From NCBI RefSeq assembly GCF_902506375.1, contig NZ_LR733284.1:1143147-1207146 (forward strand): DNA of 64,000 nucleotides, read 5' to 3'. Position numbers and translations under genes: made by a program. Below the pieces are notes generated by a model, which did not search any database, was not told the DNA's origin, and saw only the letters and a list, made by a program, of their open reading frames with translations. Positions 1 to 9,456 of this stretch are shown piece by piece; positions within the stretch are counted from its first letter, which is position 1; each line of letters starts with the position of its first letter. This DNA comes from Microbacterium sp. 8M. Lineage in GTDB: Bacteria; Actinomycetota; Actinomycetes; Actinomycetales; Microbacteriaceae.

Positions 1-1333
1 GCACCGGCTGGTCGACGTAGCTGCGTCCGTCGGGGTGGATCCATTCGAGGACGCCGCCGGGAAGCTGGTTCACGGACCAGCGCCATCGATCGTCCAGGTC
101 GGGGTGCTTCAGTGCGTGATGACCGCGACAGAGGCAGGCCAGATTGTCGAGGTCGGTGGGTCCGCCGCGGGCGTGGTCATGGTTGTGGTCGATCTCGCAG
201 GGGCGGGCCGGCATCCGGCAGCCGGGGAAGCGGCAGTGCTGGTCCCGCGCTCGCAGGTGCCGGCGCATCCGGTCGGTCGGGGCGTAGGTGTCGGTGCGGG
301 TCAGCATGCCCCGCGCATCCAGGAAGAGCCGGTCCCACACCTCGGCGGACGCCGCGAGGAGGCGGGCGAGGTCGACATCGATCGGGCCGTGCCCGTCGAG
401 CTCGGCCGGACGGTCATCGGCGCCGGCCAGGCTCGATCCGGCGATCGTGACCTGGACGCTGCCGCGGATGCTGTCGAGCCCGCTCTCCCGCATCAGGTCG
501 GTGTCGGCGGCGAGCAGCAGGTCTGCGGCGATGTCGGCGCGGATCTCATCGAGCGAGCGGGGATCCGCCGCCGGTTCCTGCAGGTCGTCGGCCATCGACG
601 CGAACAGCTCGAGTCGCCGCCAGTCGTCGTCGGTGAGCTCCTGCCCGGGCTGCGGGGCCCGCGGGCCGTGGAATGCGCCGGACACCTTTGCGGCGCCGGT
701 CATGCGGATCTGCCGTGCGATCGCCGTCAGCCGATCATGAGCGGCGTGCGCGAGCGGCGCGGGCATCAGGATCCCCAGCCACGACATGCCGTCGTCGACG
801 TCGGTGACCCGCACCTGCCGATCGCCTCGGGCGCGCCGGTGGCGTTCGGTCACGCTCTCCGGGGCGACCGCGGCGGCCGCGGACTTCGCGAACGCCTCTG
901 CGCGGGGCGCGGTCTCGGCAGCCGCGTAAGGCACGACGAGCTCCTCGAACCGCCGATGCGCGTCCAGGTCGGCGGTCTCCAGCGGCGCTGCCGCCTGCAC
1001 GATCACGACCGCGTGCCGGAGCGAGATCTCGCCCGCCGCGAGCGCCGCCCGCGTCGCCGGGAACCGGTCGTTCAGTGACCAGCCCGTCGCGAGAGCCCTG
1101 GCCGCCGCGGCGCGGGAGATGCGCAACCCCGCCGAGACCTCGGCGAACATGGAGCGCTCCGCCGACTCGTACCCGGCGGATCCCGGCGCCACCTCGCCGA
1201 GCAGCAGCTGCACGCGCTCTCCGAGCAGCCCAGCCTTCTCCGCCTCCAGCGCGGCGATCCGGCGATCGATCTCGGCGCCCCGATCCACGAGCTCGCCGCT
1301 GCGGGCGAGGTAGGAATCGATGCTGTCGGCCAT
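1..1333 (-). CDS. DUF222/HNH endonuclease domain protein, 3' end outside window
   Basis: Open frame of at least 444 codons that runs off the left edge, so the C-terminus is missing. The start is the ATG at 1333; the other nearby ATG (1340) is out of frame and no good ribosome site is visible. The N-terminus is a charged helical region followed by a long alpha-helical DUF222 part. Near the truncated end is an HNH-type zinc/nuclease motif: a CxxxxxxxC pair, then EIDHNHDHARGG, then LxCLCRGHH (about residues 370-400). This DUF222-HNH architecture is a large paralogous family in Microbacteriaceae and mycobacteria. Family members are predicted nucleases, often of mobile origin, but no biological role is firmly established. 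It stands alone, divergent from the SRP RNA gene. Confidence 0.85.
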   Translation of the reverse strand, partial: MADSIDSYLARSGELVDRGAEIDRRIAALEAEKAGLLGERVQLLLGEVAPGSAGYESAERSMFAEVSAGLRISRAAAARALATGWSLNDRFPATRAALAAGEISLRHAVVIVQAAAPLETADLDAHRRFEELVVPYAAAETAPRAEAFAKSAAAAVAPESVTERHRRARGDRQVRVTDVDDGMSWLGILMPAPLAHAAHDRLTAIARQIRMTGAAKVSGAFHGPRAPQPGQELTDDDWRRLELFASMADDLQEPAADPRSLDEIRADIAADLLLAADTDLMRESGLDSIRGSVQVTIAGSSLAGADDRPAELDGHGPIDVDLARLLAASAEVWDRLFLDARGMLTRTDTYAPTDRMRRHLRARDQHCRFPGCRMPARPCEIDHNHDHARGGPTDLDNLACLCRGHHALKHPDLDDRWRWSVNQLPGGVLEWIHPDGRSYVDQPV

Positions 1334-1489
1334 GGAGCATGTATAGAACAAAACTACGAGAAAAGGAAGGGGGATGGAAGGTGTGGATAGAAGAAAAACC
1401 CCCATTGGGGGGGGTCTGGCACCCGTGACCGCAGAGCTCGGCCCGTCGTGCCCGATGTCTGCCGGTCCCGAGCACGTCGCGGCCTCGGG

Positions 1490-1495
1490 TAGACT
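1490..1495 (+). promoter_or_regulatory. -10 element of the SRP RNA promoter
   Basis: The hexamer TAGACT ends seven bases before the predicted 5' end of the SRP RNA (1503), the spacing expected for a sigma-70-type -10 box. No convincing -35 hexamer is visible upstream, which is common in actinobacterial promoters. Confidence 0.5.
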
Positions 1496-1502
1496 GATCC
1501 TC

Positions 1503-1590
1503 GGCTCTCCGCGTGGCGGCATCCAGGCCAACTCCCCCAGGGCGGAAACGCAGCAAGGGTAACCGGGCTCTGTCGGGTGCGCGGAGGGTC
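1503..1590 (+). ncRNA. ffs: Signal recognition particle RNA (small bacterial 4.5S type)
   Basis: RNA component of the signal recognition particle; it binds Ffh and targets nascent membrane and secreted proteins. The ends pair over 11 positions (GGCTCTCCGCG at 1503-1513 with CGCGGAGGGTC at 1580-1590). The apical domain carries the conserved actinobacterial segment GGCCAAC...CAGGGCGGAAACGCAGCAAGGG, containing the GGAA-type tetraloop and the asymmetric and symmetric Ffh-binding loops. A T-rich run (TTTTCTTTT, 1591-1599) follows immediately and probably ends transcription. In many actinobacteria this gene lies close upstream of dnaX, as here (about 4.8 kb away). Confidence 0.93.
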
Positions 1591-1785
1591 TTTTCTTTTG
1601 CCCGGCGCCTGTTCTCGTTTGCCCGGAGCCTGTTCCGTCTGCCGTGCAGACCCGAATGCGGCGCCCGAATGCGGCGCAACGCCCGTGCGTCGCGCCGGCG
1701 GATCCTGTATCGCCTGCCGAGAGATGCGCCCTGCGAGGAGAGATGCACCCTGCGAGAGTGCATGCGGAGGCGCTAGGGTCCGAGC

Positions 1786-2487
1786 ATGGGACAGGACGAG
1801 CGCCGGCCCACCGTGTACTCCGCGGTGCCGAAGAACCTCACCGCGCCCTACGTGATCCCGCCGCTCGAGCACGACCGCCATGGTCGACCGCGGCCCGTCG
1901 GGGCGCCGCAGCCTGCCGCCCCGCGGCGACGCCGGGGGTGGATGCCGATGCTCGTCATCGCCATCGCCGCACTCATCGTGGTCCCCGCCGCGCTCGGCCT
2001 GCTCGCGGGGCTCGCCGACCATCCCGCCTCCGACGAGACCGCCCCGCCTGTGGCGGTGGTCAGCGCGTCCCCGACGGTCCCGGCGACGCCCGACGCGGTC
2101 CCGGCGGCCCCGGACCCGGCATACCCCGCCCTGGATCCCGCGCAGCTGAAGGCACTGCTGGATGACGCCGCATCGCATGCGGGCGAACAGTACACCGGCT
2201 TCGTCGAGATCCAGGTGGGCACCGAGAGCATTCCGACGAGCCTGCGCGACACGACCGGTCTGGTGGGATTCGCCGGGGCGCAGCAGCCCGCACGCACCCT
2301 GCAGAACGCCGAGAACCCGGTCGCGCTGATCGCGGATCCGGGGGTCCTGGACACGGCTGTGCGCGGCGACGTGCTGCGCATCCGGTTCCGGGTGACGTCG
2401 GCCGACGATCGCACCACGGTGTACAACGGCTCCGGCATCGCGGAGCTGCGCGTCGTGAGCGCGGAGAAGGTGGCTTCCTTCTCCTGA
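1786..2487 (+). CDS. Membrane-anchored hypothetical protein
   Basis: 233 residues, not assigned to a named family. A proline/arginine-rich cytoplasmic N-terminus (about residues 1-50) is followed by one strong membrane segment (about 54-75), an alanine/proline-rich linker and a roughly 130-residue C-terminal domain presumably outside the membrane. It looks like a small anchored extracytoplasmic domain of the type found once per genome in Microbacteriaceae. A TAGGGT hexamer ends six bases before the ATG, so transcription is probably leaderless; this also supports the start. The gene is not coupled to its neighbours (204 bases before the next gene). Confidence 0.75.
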   Translation: MGQDERRPTVYSAVPKNLTAPYVIPPLEHDRHGRPRPVGAPQPAAPRRRRGWMPMLVIAIAALIVVPAALGLLAGLADHPASDETAPPVAVVSASPTVPATPDAVPAAPDPAYPALDPAQLKALLDDAASHAGEQYTGFVEIQVGTESIPTSLRDTTGLVGFAGAQQPARTLQNAENPVALIADPGVLDTAVRGDVLRIRFRVTSADDRTTVYNGSGIAELRVVSAEKVASFS

Positions 2488-2620
2488 GCGGGCAGCCTGT
2501 CGCACGGCCTCGCGCAGAGTTCGAGCCGTGCGCACGCGGGCCGGCGTCCGACGCGCGAGCGACCGCGACGCGGCCCGGATTCGGGTGGTCTCGCGCCTTC
2601 CCGGGCGCACCCGCGAGCAC

Positions 2621-2626
2621 TACTCT
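2621..2626 (+). promoter_or_regulatory. Candidate -10 element for the phosphorylase operon
   Basis: TACTCT about 65 bases upstream of the phosphoglucomutase start. It would give a transcript with a leader of roughly 60 bases. No strong -35 hexamer is seen; this is a pattern match only. Confidence 0.3.
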
Positions 2627-2691
2627 GGACAGGGTGGCACCCCGACGTGCCGATCCGATCGATCCCGTTCCAGCCACCCGGAGGCCTCGCC

Positions 2692-3429
2692 GTGCCCGAC
2701 ACCCCCGACGCCCTTCCCGACCTGCACCGTGCGGCCGCCGTGCTGTTCGACCTGGACGGCGTGCTGACGCCGACGGCCGAGGTGCACATGCGGGCGTGGA
2801 AGGCCGTGTTCGACGAGGTGTTCACGCTGTGGGACATCCGGCCCGAGTACACCGACGACGACTACTTCGCGTACGTCGACGGCAAGAAGCGCTACGACGG
2901 CGTCGCGAGTCTGCTGCGCAGCCGCAACGTCGAGATCCCGTGGGGCTCCGTCGACGACGACCCCGAGGCCGACACGATCTGCGGCATCGGCAACCGCAAG
3001 AACGTCGCCTTCTCCGAGGCGCTGCGCCGCGACGGCATCGCGCCCTATCCGGGATCCCTGGCACTGCTGGAGGAGCTGCGTGCCGCCGACGTGCCGCTCG
3101 CCGTCGTGTCCAGTTCGAAGAACGCGGAGGAGGTGCTGACGACCGCCGGCATCCGCGACTTCTTCACGGTCGTCGTCGACGGCGTCGTCGCCGAGCACGA
3201 GCACCTCGCCTCCAAGCCCGCCCCCGACGTCTTCCGCGTGGGCGCGGAGCGCATCGGCGTCGACCCCGCGGCGGCCGTCGCCGTCGAGGACGCCACCAGC
3301 GGTGTCGCGTCGGCCGCCGCGGCCGGATACGGCACGGTCGTGGGCGTCGACCGCGGCGCGGGCGCCGACTCCCTCCTCGCGAACGGCGCGACCGTCGTCG
3401 TCGACGATCTCTCCCGCTTCCTGTCCTGA
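2692..3429 (+). CDS. pgmB: HAD-superfamily hydrolase, beta-phosphoglucomutase type
   Basis: 245 residues. Converts beta-glucose 1-phosphate to glucose 6-phosphate, the product of inverting GH65 phosphorylases such as the next gene. The HAD motif I (LFDLDGVLTP, nucleophile and acid Asp residues at about 17 and 19) is followed by a helical cap domain. Motif II is VVSSSKN, motif III includes KPAPDVF, and motif IV is EDATSG. The GTG at 2692 is chosen because a GGAGG lies seven bases upstream; an in-frame ATG at 2647 lacks such a site. It is 28 bases from the phosphorylase gene, so the two are almost certainly cotranscribed. Some relatives act on other sugar phosphates. Confidence 0.87.
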   Translation: MPDTPDALPDLHRAAAVLFDLDGVLTPTAEVHMRAWKAVFDEVFTLWDIRPEYTDDDYFAYVDGKKRYDGVASLLRSRNVEIPWGSVDDDPEADTICGIGNRKNVAFSEALRRDGIAPYPGSLALLEELRAADVPLAVVSSSKNAEEVLTTAGIRDFFTVVVDGVVAEHEHLASKPAPDVFRVGAERIGVDPAAAVAVEDATSGVASAAAAGYGTVVGVDRGAGADSLLANGATVVVDDLSRFLS

Positions 3430-3457
3430 ATTCATCCCCCTTCACGGAGACCACTGC

Positions 3458-5962
3458 ATGATCGACCGCGACCTCTTCCCCGTCGACCCGTGGCGTCTCA
3501 TCGAGACGCAGTATCCGCACGCCAACCAGGGCGTCTCGGAGACGCTGCTCGGGCTCGGCAACGGCTACCTCGGCCTGCGCGGAAACCACATCGAAGGGCG
3601 GGGCGCGCTCGAGCACGGCACGTTCATCAACGGCCTGCACGAGACGTGGAAGATCCGCCATGCCGAGCAGGCCTACGGCTTCGCCGAGGTCGGCCAGACC
3701 ATCGTGAACGCCCCCGACGCCAAGGTCATGCGGGTGTACGTCGACGACGAGCCGCTGAGCTTCGACGACGCCGACGTGCGCGAGTACCGCCGCGCGCTCG
3801 ACTTCCGCACCGGGATCCTGGAGCGCGAGGTGCTCTGGGTGACGCCGTCCGGCAAGCGGGTGCGGATCCGTGACGAGCGGATCGTCTCCTTCGTCGAGCG
3901 TCACCTGGCCGTGCTGCGCCTGGAGGTCGTCGTCGAGAACGCCGACGCCCCGGTGACGATCTCCTGCCAGATCCTGAACCGTCAGGACGGTGAGGACGTG
4001 TACGGCGGGGTGCCGTCGATGGCTGCGGGATCACCGGGGGAGAAGGCCGGCTTCGACCCGCGCAAGGCGGAGCGGTTCGGCGACCGCGTGCTGCAGCCCG
4101 CGGAGTACTGGCAGGACGGCGGGCGCTCGGCACTCGGATACCGCGTGGCGAACTCCGGCATGACGATCGGCGTCGTGGCCGACCACCTCGTCGAGACCGA
4201 GAACGAGTACACGGCGCGGCAGCTCGTCGAGCCCGACATCGCCAAGAACGTGTTCCGGGTGCAGGCGAAGGCCGGCGTGCCCACGCGCGTGACGAAGCTG
4301 GTCAGCTACCACACCTCGCGCGGGGTGCCCGCACGCGAGCTCATCGACCGCTGCCGGCGCACCCTCGACCGCGCCGCGGTGGAGGGCGTCGAGGCGCAGT
4401 TCGCCAAGCAGGCCGAGTGGCTGACCGCGTTCTGGGAGCGCAGCGACGTGCGCATCGGCGGCCACGACGATCTGCAGCAGGCGACCCGGTGGTGCCTGTT
4501 CCAGATCGCGCAGGCGTCCGCGCGCGCCGACGGAGCCGGCGTCTCGGCGAAGGGCGTGTCTGGATCCGGTTACGGCGGACACTACTTCTGGGACACCGAG
4601 GTGTACGTGCTGCCGTTCCTCACCTACACGTCGCCGCAGTTCGCGCGCAACGCGCTGCGCTGCCGGGTGCACATGCTGCCCGCGGCCCGCCGTCGCGCCG
4701 GCCAGCTCAACGAGGGCGGCGCGCTGTTCCCGTGGCGGACGATCAACGGCGAGGAGGCGAGCGCCTACTACGCCGCCGGCACCGCGCAGTACCACATCAA
4801 CGCCGACATCAGCTATGCGCTCGGCAAGTACGTGCGGGCGACCGGCGACGACGAGTTCCTGTACCGCGAGGGCGTGGACATCGCCGTGGAGACCGCCCGG
4901 ATGTGGGCGACGCTCGGGTTCTGGCGCTCCGCCAACGGCGTCGAGACCTTCCACATCCACGGCGTCACCGGCCCGGACGAGTACACCACCGTCGTCAACG
5001 ACAACCTGTTCACCAACGTGATGGCGCGCTACAACCTGCGCTTCGCCGCGCGCGTGGTGCGCGAGATGGCGGCGGACGCGCCCGAGGCGTACGACGCCGC
5101 CGTGGAGCGGCTGCGGATCGAGCCGTCCGAGGTGGAGCGCTGGGAGCGCGCCGCGGACGCGATGCACATCCCGTTCAGCCCCGCGCTGGGGATCCACCCG
5201 CAGGACTCCCTCTTCCTCGAGCGCGAGGTCTGGGACCTGCCGAACACGCCCGCCGAGCAGCGTCCGCTGCTGCTGCACTTCCACCCGCTGGTGATCTACC
5301 GCTTCCAGGTGCTGAAGCAGGCCGACGTCGTGCTCGCGCTGTTCCTGCAGGGCAACCACTTCACCGAGGCCGAGAAGCTCGCCGACTTCGAGTACTACGA
5401 CCCGCTCACCACGGGCGACTCGACGCTGTCCGCGGTGGTGCAGTCGATCCTCGCCGCCGAAGTGGGCTACCAGGATCTCGCGCACGAGTACTTCGAGCAC
5501 GCGATCTTCGTCGACCTGGGCGACCTGCACCGCAACGCCTCGGATGGCGTGCACGTGGCCTCCGCGGGCGGCGTGTGGACGGCGCTCGTGTGCGGCTTCG
5601 GCGGCATGCGCGACTACGACGGCGAGCTCAGCTTCGACCCCCGCCTGCCGTCGGACTGGCCGGAGCTGTCCTACCCGCTGCAGTGGCACGGATCCCAGCT
5701 GCAGATCACGCTCACCGCGGATCAGCTGCTCGTCGAGGTCCGCGACGGGGATCCGGTCACGTTCTCCGTGCGCGGACGGTCGTGGACGGCCGCCGTCGGC
5801 GCACCCGCCGCCGTGCCGCTGCCCGACCAGGGCCCGGTCATCCACGGGCGCCCGGAGTTCGGCCGCCAGGCGCGCCGTGAGGACGGCACCATCCTGTCGC
5901 CCACCGTGCCGACGACCTCTGCGATCCCGATCGTCGGATACGTCGGCGAGTCGGGGGAGTAG
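3458..5962 (+). CDS. Glycoside hydrolase family 65 disaccharide phosphorylase
   Basis: 834 residues, the normal length for maltose, trehalose or kojibiose phosphorylases. These cleave an alpha-glucoside with phosphate to give beta-glucose 1-phosphate. The N-terminal beta-sandwich is followed by an (alpha/alpha)6 barrel carrying GGHYFWDTE (substrate loop, near residue 375) and GPDEY with the catalytic acid Glu at about residue 508. A KQADVVLALF block follows, and a small C-terminal beta domain. The start at 3458 has GGAGA upstream and matches the family's N-terminus. Exact substrate cannot be read from sequence; hydrolases also occur in the family, but the paired phosphoglucomutase favours a phosphorylase. 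Confidence 0.88.
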   Translation: MIDRDLFPVDPWRLIETQYPHANQGVSETLLGLGNGYLGLRGNHIEGRGALEHGTFINGLHETWKIRHAEQAYGFAEVGQTIVNAPDAKVMRVYVDDEPLSFDDADVREYRRALDFRTGILEREVLWVTPSGKRVRIRDERIVSFVERHLAVLRLEVVVENADAPVTISCQILNRQDGEDVYGGVPSMAAGSPGEKAGFDPRKAERFGDRVLQPAEYWQDGGRSALGYRVANSGMTIGVVADHLVETENEYTARQLVEPDIAKNVFRVQAKAGVPTRVTKLVSYHTSRGVPARELIDRCRRTLDRAAVEGVEAQFAKQAEWLTAFWERSDVRIGGHDDLQQATRWCLFQIAQASARADGAGVSAKGVSGSGYGGHYFWDTEVYVLPFLTYTSPQFARNALRCRVHMLPAARRRAGQLNEGGALFPWRTINGEEASAYYAAGTAQYHINADISYALGKYVRATGDDEFLYREGVDIAVETARMWATLGFWRSANGVETFHIHGVTGPDEYTTVVNDNLFTNVMARYNLRFAARVVREMAADAPEAYDAAVERLRIEPSEVERWERAADAMHIPFSPALGIHPQDSLFLEREVWDLPNTPAEQRPLLLHFHPLVIYRFQVLKQADVVLALFLQGNHFTEAEKLADFEYYDPLTTGDSTLSAVVQSILAAEVGYQDLAHEYFEHAIFVDLGDLHRNASDGVHVASAGGVWTALVCGFGGMRDYDGELSFDPRLPSDWPELSYPLQWHGSQLQITLTADQLLVEVRDGDPVTFSVRGRSWTAAVGAPAAVPLPDQGPVIHGRPEFGRQARREDGTILSPTVPTTSAIPIVGYVGESGE

Positions 5963-5965
5963 TCG

Positions 5966-6003
5966 GTCGCGCCCCGGGGACGACCCCGTGCCCGGGGCGC
6001 GAC
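5966..6003. terminator. Bidirectional hairpin between convergent genes
   Basis: A perfect 13-base-pair stem (GTCGCGCCCCGGG with its complement at 5991-6003) and a 12-base loop, starting four bases after the GH65 stop and ending ten bases from the stop of the convergent DUF1918 gene. There is no U-tract, as is usual for high-GC actinobacterial terminators. Confidence 0.65.
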
Positions 6004-6012
6004 GTATCCGAT

Positions 6013-6192
6013 CTACTGTTCGGCGTGCCTGATCTCACAGTCGCTGCCGGGGGAGAGCACCGCTTCGTGCCCGTCGTCGTAGCGCACGACGAGGAGCTCG
6101 CCGCGGACCTCGACGACCACACCGGAGCGCTCCCCGTCGCCGACCACTCGGCCGTGGATGCGGATCCGGTCGCCTGCCGCCACCTGCGTCAT
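6013..6192 (-). CDS. DUF1918 domain protein
   Basis: 59 residues. Begins MTQVAAGDRIRIHGRVVG and is predicted to fold as a small SH3-like beta barrel with a central ELLVVRYDDGHEAVLSPG strand pair, which is the DUF1918 pattern. These tiny soluble proteins are near-universal in actinobacteria and have no assigned function. AGGTGG lies about five bases before the ATG. It is transcribed convergently to the phosphorylase and divergently from dnaX, with about 190 bases to the latter. Confidence 0.8.
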   Translation of the reverse strand: MTQVAAGDRIRIHGRVVGDGERSGVVVEVRGELLVVRYDDGHEAVLSPGSDCEIRHAEQ

Positions 6193-6380
6193 CGTTCCAC
6201 CTCCGTCTCCAGGGTACGTCTGCGCCGACGCGGGCGGCAGGGGTGCGCGCGGATCCCGGAGCGGCCGCCGATTCCGGGTGCGCGCCGCCCTCGCGCCGTC
6301 TCTATCCGCACGCGCCGCCGATTCCGGGTGCCGGACCGGCTCCCGGTCCGAATGTCGCGGGCACGCTCTAGGCTGGTCGG

Positions 6381-8834
6381 GTGAGCACAGCCCTGTACCG
6401 CCGTTACCGGCCCGAGAACTTCGGGGAGATGATCGGGCAGTCGCAGGTGACCGATCCGCTCATGACGGCGCTGCGCAGCGACCGTGTGGGCCACGCCTAT
6501 CTGTTCTCCGGCCCGCGCGGCTGCGGGAAGACCACGTCGGCGCGCATCCTCGCGCGCTGCCTGAACTGCGCCGAAGGCCCGACCGACACCCCGTGCGGCG
6601 TCTGCCCGAGCTGCGTCGAGCTGTCGCGCAACGGCGGCGGATCCCTCGACGTGGTCGAGATCGACGCGGCCAGCCACAACGGCGTCGACGACGCCCGCGA
6701 CCTGCGCGAGCGTGCCACCTTCGCGCCCAGCCGCGACCGCTTCAAGATCTTCATCCTCGACGAGGCGCACATGGTGACGCCGCAGGGCTTCAACGCGCTG
6801 CTCAAGCTCGTCGAGGAGCCGCCGCCGCACGTCAAGTTCATCTTCGCGACCACCGAGCCGGAGAAGGTGCTCGGCACCATCCGCTCCCGCACGCACCACT
6901 ATCCGTTCCGGCTGGTCCCGCCCGCCGCGATGCTCGAGTACGTCGAGAAGCTCTGCGCCGAAGAGGGAGTGACGGTCGCCCAGGGCGTGCTACCACTCGT
7001 CGTGCGCGCGGGCGGCGGATCCCCGCGTGACACGCTCTCCCTGCTCGACCAGCTCATCGCGGGATCCGACCCTTCGACGGGCTCAGGGACCGTCGAAGTG
7101 GCATATGAGCGCGCGGTCGCGCTGCTCGGCTACACGCACTCCGCGCTGCTGGACGAGATCGTCGACGCGCTCGCCGCAGGCGATGCCGCGGCAGCGTTCC
7201 CGGCTGTCGACCGGGTGGTGCAGACAGGGCAGGATCCGCGGCGCTTCGTGGACGACCTGCTCGAGCGGCTGCGCGACCTCATCGTGATCGCCGCCGTCGG
7301 CGACGCCGCCTCCGCGGTGCTGCGCGGCGTGCCCGAGGACGAGCTGTCCCGCATGCGGGCGCAGGCCGCCGCGTTCGGCGGTCCGCGGCTGTCCCGCGCC
7401 GCGGACCTGGTGAGCGCCGCGCTCGACGACATGACGGGTGCGACGTCGCCGCGACTGCACCTCGAGCTGCTCGTCGCCCGGGTGCTCACCGCCCTCGCCG
7501 GCGGCGAGAGCGCGACGGCGGCTTCCGCCTCCGGCGCAGCGTCCGCCGCGACCGCGTCGACCGGCCCAGCCGCGGCCCCCGCCGCCTCCCCGGCTCCCGC
7601 CTCCGCCGCGGCGGCACCGGCACCGGCGCCTGCTCCCGCACCGGACCTCGAGCGGGGTGCCGGCGCAGCCGGAGCGGAGACGAAGCGCGCCCTCCCACAG
7701 GAGCCCGCCGGAGCCCCCGTGTCGTCTCGGCCGGACGCTGCGCATCCGTCCTCGCCTGACGACGCCGGTGGGACGGCCGCTGCGAAACCCTCCGCTCCCG
7801 AGCCGTCCGGCGAGCCCTCGCCCGAGCCGACTCCGGCAGCCGGTCCGATCGACATCGACCGGATCCGCGCCGCCTGGCCCGCCGTGCTCGCGCGACTGGA
7901 GAAGATCAGCCGCGGGTCGTGGCTCGTCGTCACCGCGGTGCAGCCGCTCGCCTACAACACCGCGTCGAACGTGCTCACCCTCGGCTTCCCCGGCCCCAAC
8001 GACGTCGCGCGGTTCAAGGGCACGACGCCCGGCAGCGGACCCTCCGACCACCTGCGCACGGCGATCGAGGGCGAGCTCTCGGTCACGGTCAAGTACCTGC
8101 CCGCGCCGCTCCCGGCCGCGGATCCGGCCGGCGCCGAACGGAACTTAGCCGAGAGCGGGAAGGCCCCGCGCCCCTCCGACCAGAGCCGTCCCGAGCGTGA
8201 GGAGCGCGGATCCGCGGCGGCCGCGGGCGCTCGTGCGACCGCGGGGTCGACCGGCGGGCGTGCTGCCTCGGCATCCGCCCCCGCTCCTGCGCGCACTGCG
8301 GCCGCGCCTGTCACGGAGTGGGCCGTGGCGGCGATCCCCCAGGGCGACCCCGAAGCCGCGCCCGAGCCCGCCCGCGCACCCGAGCCGGCCCCGGCAGCGG
8401 CGAACACCCGGATCGGCCAGTTCCCGGTCGACGAGGAGCCCGCGGACGTCGAGGCGATGCCGGCCTCCGGCTGGTACGAACCCGGGCACGACGGCGACGT
8501 CCTGGACGACGAGCCGCCGTTCCCCGACGACGCCGACGCACCGCCCCCCGACGACGAGCGCGACGCGTACCGCCCGGTCCCGGAGCCCGCGATGGCCGCG
8601 GTGCCGAGCGGGCCGGAGCGGTCCGGAACGGAATCGGCACCGGCTCCGGCCGCCTCCGCGCCCGACCGATCCCTGCGACCGGATCCGGCGCCGCGGCCCG
8701 CGCCGGCCGCCGATCGCGCCCCGCGCTCCGGGGCGCCCGGCGTGCAGCGCTACGGCGAAGCCGTGGTGCGGCAGGTGCTCGGCGCCACGTTCCTGCGCGA
8801 GGAGCCGTACGAGCCGCAGACCCGATTCCAGTGA
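6381..8834 (+). CDS. dnaX: DNA polymerase III subunits gamma and tau
   Basis: 817 residues. Clamp-loader ATPase that loads the beta sliding clamp and ties the replicase together. The Walker A motif is GPRGCGKTT (about 46-54). A four-cysteine zinc module follows (CLNCAEGPTDTPCGVCPSC), then the DEAH Walker B (about 129), the SRC-like TIRSRTHHY block and clamp-loader domain III. Residues from about 375 are a very long alanine/proline-rich tau tail interrupted by a folded segment (about 490-580). TAGGCT ends six bases before the GTG start, indicating a leaderless transcript. Residues about 230-241 appear to be encoded by an inserted palindromic repeat. recR follows 28 bases downstream without the ebfC/ybaB gene often found between them. 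Confidence 0.95.
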   Translation: MSTALYRRYRPENFGEMIGQSQVTDPLMTALRSDRVGHAYLFSGPRGCGKTTSARILARCLNCAEGPTDTPCGVCPSCVELSRNGGGSLDVVEIDAASHNGVDDARDLRERATFAPSRDRFKIFILDEAHMVTPQGFNALLKLVEEPPPHVKFIFATTEPEKVLGTIRSRTHHYPFRLVPPAAMLEYVEKLCAEEGVTVAQGVLPLVVRAGGGSPRDTLSLLDQLIAGSDPSTGSGTVEVAYERAVALLGYTHSALLDEIVDALAAGDAAAAFPAVDRVVQTGQDPRRFVDDLLERLRDLIVIAAVGDAASAVLRGVPEDELSRMRAQAAAFGGPRLSRAADLVSAALDDMTGATSPRLHLELLVARVLTALAGGESATAASASGAASAATASTGPAAAPAASPAPASAAAAPAPAPAPAPDLERGAGAAGAETKRALPQEPAGAPVSSRPDAAHPSSPDDAGGTAAAKPSAPEPSGEPSPEPTPAAGPIDIDRIRAAWPAVLARLEKISRGSWLVVTAVQPLAYNTASNVLTLGFPGPNDVARFKGTTPGSGPSDHLRTAIEGELSVTVKYLPAPLPAADPAGAERNLAESGKAPRPSDQSRPEREERGSAAAAGARATAGSTGGRAASASAPAPARTAAAPVTEWAVAAIPQGDPEAAPEPARAPEPAPAAANTRIGQFPVDEEPADVEAMPASGWYEPGHDGDVLDDEPPFPDDADAPPPDDERDAYRPVPEPAMAAVPSGPERSGTESAPAPAASAPDRSLRPDPAPRPAPAADRAPRSGAPGVQRYGEAVVRQVLGATFLREEPYEPQTRFQ
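7072..7098. repeat. REP-like palindrome inside dnaX
   Basis: CTTCGACGG (7072-7080) pairs perfectly with CCGTCGAAG (7090-7098) around the loop GCTCAGGGA. The same CCTTCGAC..GCTCAGGGACC core occurs at 27612-27634 in a terminator, and degenerate forms occur before topA and before pstS. Here it is translated in frame as DPSTGSGTVEV, between two conserved clamp-loader helices. Confidence 0.6.
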
Positions 8835-8862
8835 CGACATGACCGGTGAAGGAACCCCCTAG

Positions 8863-9452
<590 letters not shown>

Positions 9453-9456
<4 letters not shown>

